Origin: Chloroflexota bacterium
GTDB lineage: Bacteria > Chloroflexota > Dehalococcoidia > Lucifugimonadales > Australimonadaceae
DNA length: 16,687 nucleotides
Reading direction: 5' to 3'
Assembly (NCBI GenBank): GCA_022574265.1
Contig: JACZSI010000021.1
Span: 1-16,687, forward strand
Shown piece after piece: positions 15,224 through 16,687 of the stretch (position 1 is its first letter; each line of letters opens with the position of its first letter). The notes under the pieces are model-generated. The model was not told where the DNA came from and did not search any database. It saw only the letters and a list, made by a program, of their open reading frames with translations. The position numbers were made by a program, and so were the translations under genes.

Positions 15224-15678
15224 TGGCTTCCCAGTGGACGGATGAACTTGCGGGCCTGCGTCGCGTTGCCTTCGATGCGAATGCGTTGATCTACTTCCTG
15301 GACGGTCTGGACCCGTACCGGGGCCAGGTCGTGGAGGTGCTCCGGATGCTCGAGGACGGGCGCGCCGTCGGATTCCTCTCCACCGTGGTCGAGATGGAGT
15401 TGCTGGTCAGGCCACTCCGCACGCACGACACAGAGGCCGTCGAGAGGATCGAGACGCTGCTGCGACTGACGCCCAACCTGTTCGTCAGGCCGGTCGCGCG
15501 CGCTGTGGCACGAGCGGCCGCTGAGGTGCGGGCCGCCACCGGTCTGAGGACGCCGGATGCTATCATCGCGGCGTCAGCGATCCTCGACGGCTGCGATGTC
15601 ATCATCGGCAACGACCGCGACTTCGCCCGGCACGTGCGAGGGGTCCGCTACGTCTGCCTGGATGACTTCGCCGCTTAG
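15223..15678 (+). CDS. PIN-domain ribonuclease toxin (VapC-like)
   Basis: Probable Mg-dependent endoribonuclease, inactive when bound by the antitoxin. The 151-aa product has the four conserved acidic positions of PIN domains: Asp18 (in FDANALIYFLD), Glu59 (in VEMELL), Asp112 (in RTPDAIIAASA) and Asp131 or Asp133 (in GNDRDF). All are intact, so it should be active. The frame stays open far upstream, but that part is the antitoxin gene in another frame. The GTG at 15223 shares its first base with the antitoxin stop (TAGTG), has GAGG 4 nt before it and starts just ahead of the first PIN strand. leuC follows after 17 nt, so the toxin is embedded in the leucine operon. RNA target is not predictable from sequence. 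Confidence 0.9.
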   Translation: MASQWTDELAGLRRVAFDANALIYFLDGLDPYRGQVVEVLRMLEDGRAVGFLSTVVEMELLVRPLRTHDTEAVERIETLLRLTPNLFVRPVARAVARAAAEVRAATGLRTPDAIIAASAILDGCDVIIGNDRDFARHVRGVRYVCLDDFAA

Positions 15679-15695
15679 CGGAAAGAGGAACACCG

Positions 15696-16687
15696 ATGCC
15701 CCCGAAGACCATGTTCCAGAAGATCTGGGACGCCCACATCGTCCACGAAGAGGCCGGCAAGCCGACGCTCCTCTACGTCGACCTGCACCTCGTGCACGAG
15801 GTCACCTCGCCCCAGGCCTTCGAGGGGATGCGCGAGGCAAGCCGTACCGTCCGGCGCCCCGACCTCACGGTCGCCGTCGCCGACCACAACGTCCCGACGA
15901 CCGGCGACCGCTCCAAGACCATCGTGCTCGACGACGCGGTCTCGGCCGCGCAGCTCGACGCGATGGAGCGCAACGCGAGCGAGTTCGGCGTCGAGTACTA
16001 CGACATGTACAGCCAAGACCAGGGCATCGTGCACATCATCGGTCCCGAGCAGGGCCGCACGCAGCCCGGGATGATCATCGTCTGCGGCGACAGCCACACC
16101 TCCACCCACGGTGCCTTCGGCGCCATCGCCATGCCGGTCGGCACGTCCCAGGTGGAGCACGTCTTGGCGACGCAATGCCTCGTCCAGGCGCCGCTCAAGA
16201 CGATGGAGATACGCGTGAACGGCACGCTCCCGCCGCGGCTCACGGCCAAGGACATCATCCTGGGCATCATCGGCGAGATCGGCGTCGACGGCGCGCAGGG
16301 CTACGCGGTCGAATATACCGGCGAGGCGATCCGCGCCCTCTCGATGGAGGGACGGCTGACCGTCTGCAACATGTCCATCGAGGCCGGCGCCCGCGTGGGC
16401 ATGGTCGCGCCCGACGAGACGACGTTCGAGTATCTGCGCGGCCGGCGGCACGCACCGCAGGGCGCGGCCTTCGACGAGGCGGTCGCGCGCTGGCGCGAGC
16501 TGCCGACCGACCCCGGCGCCCGCTACGACGCCGTGGTCGAGATCGACGCCTCCTCGCTCGCGCCGTCGGTCACCTGGGGCACCAACCCAGGCATGGTCGT
16601 GCCGGTCACCGGGCGCGTGCCCGATCCGTCGACGCTTGGCTCGCCGGCCGAGATAGCGGCCGCGGAGCGCGCGCTCACCTACATGGG
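15696..16687 (+). CDS. leuC: 3-Isopropylmalate dehydratase large subunit, 3' end beyond window
   Basis: Large subunit of the [4Fe-4S] isomerase that converts 2- to 3-isopropylmalate, made active by LeuD. The visible 330 aa are about 70% of the usual 465-470. Visible motifs are YVDLHLVHEVTSPQAFEGMR (27-46), ADHNVPT (62-68), GDSHTSTHGAFGA (131-143) and VEHVLATQ (153-160), all typical of the bacterial LeuC type. The cluster-binding Cys residues, normally near 347-410, lie outside the window. The ATG at 15696 has AGAGGAA about 7 nt before it and comes 17 nt after the PIN toxin gene. It should be read from the T-box-controlled operon and perhaps also from the toxin-antitoxin promoter. leuD and leuB are expected just beyond the edge. 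Confidence 0.96.
   Translation, partial: MPPKTMFQKIWDAHIVHEEAGKPTLLYVDLHLVHEVTSPQAFEGMREASRTVRRPDLTVAVADHNVPTTGDRSKTIVLDDAVSAAQLDAMERNASEFGVEYYDMYSQDQGIVHIIGPEQGRTQPGMIIVCGDSHTSTHGAFGAIAMPVGTSQVEHVLATQCLVQAPLKTMEIRVNGTLPPRLTAKDIILGIIGEIGVDGAQGYAVEYTGEAIRALSMEGRLTVCNMSIEAGARVGMVAPDETTFEYLRGRRHAPQGAAFDEAVARWRELPTDPGARYDAVVEIDASSLAPSVTWGTNPGMVVPVTGRVPDPSTLGSPAEIAAAERALTYM

Overview
The window is GC-rich bacterial chromosome with tightly packed genes, short gaps and start/stop overlaps. It is mostly core metabolism with two small accessory inserts. A high-GC background, a transcription-attenuating T-box leader, an ilvBNC-leuAC gene order and the style of the synthetases suggest a high-GC Chloroflexota (Dehalococcoidia-like) or a similar uncultured lineage. 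This is a guess from gene content, not a proven placement. No rRNA, tRNA, CRISPR array or transposase was seen.

Left block (137-3948, + strand): leuS (leucyl-tRNA synthetase) is followed after 27 nt by a two-gene cassette that I cannot name. It encodes a 115-aa coiled-coil protein with a C-terminal membrane anchor. Overlapping it by 16 nt is a 323-aa protein with a PD-(D/E)XK-like nuclease signature and a hydrophobic C-terminal segment. The cassette is visibly poorer in GC than its neighbours and is the best candidate here for an undescribed system.

Middle block (3968-9309, - strand, read right to left): a CPBP-family membrane protease gene, trpA, aroH (chorismate mutase), a class I DAHP synthase gene, ribF and tyrS. 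CPBP and trpA overlap by 4 nt; aroH and ribF/tyrS follow closely. The theme is aromatic amino acids: DAHP synthase opens the shikimate route, AroH commits chorismate to Phe/Tyr, TrpA ends Trp synthesis and TyrRS uses Tyr. The DAHP synthase reading frame is broken near 6993, which separates the metal-binding Cys from the rest of the active site. trpA has no trpB beside it.

Divergent control region (9310-9730): a candidate promoter for each direction, then on the + strand a complete T-box leader with stem I, a probable Leu (CUC) specifier, the T-box sequence and an intrinsic terminator. It controls the right block.

Right block (9731-16687, + strand): ilvB, ilvN, ilvC, leuA and the start of leuC, i.e. 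the acetohydroxyacid synthase, ketol-acid reductoisomerase and leucine branch enzymes. Between leuA and leuC sits a toxin-antitoxin pair. Its AbrB/MazE-type antitoxin has an unusual extra C-terminal domain, and a PIN-domain toxin follows with a 1-nt overlap. The pair has its own candidate promoter overlapped by a perfect inverted repeat and a 21-bp direct repeat. leuC runs off the right edge. Bases 1-136 hold no gene I can support.
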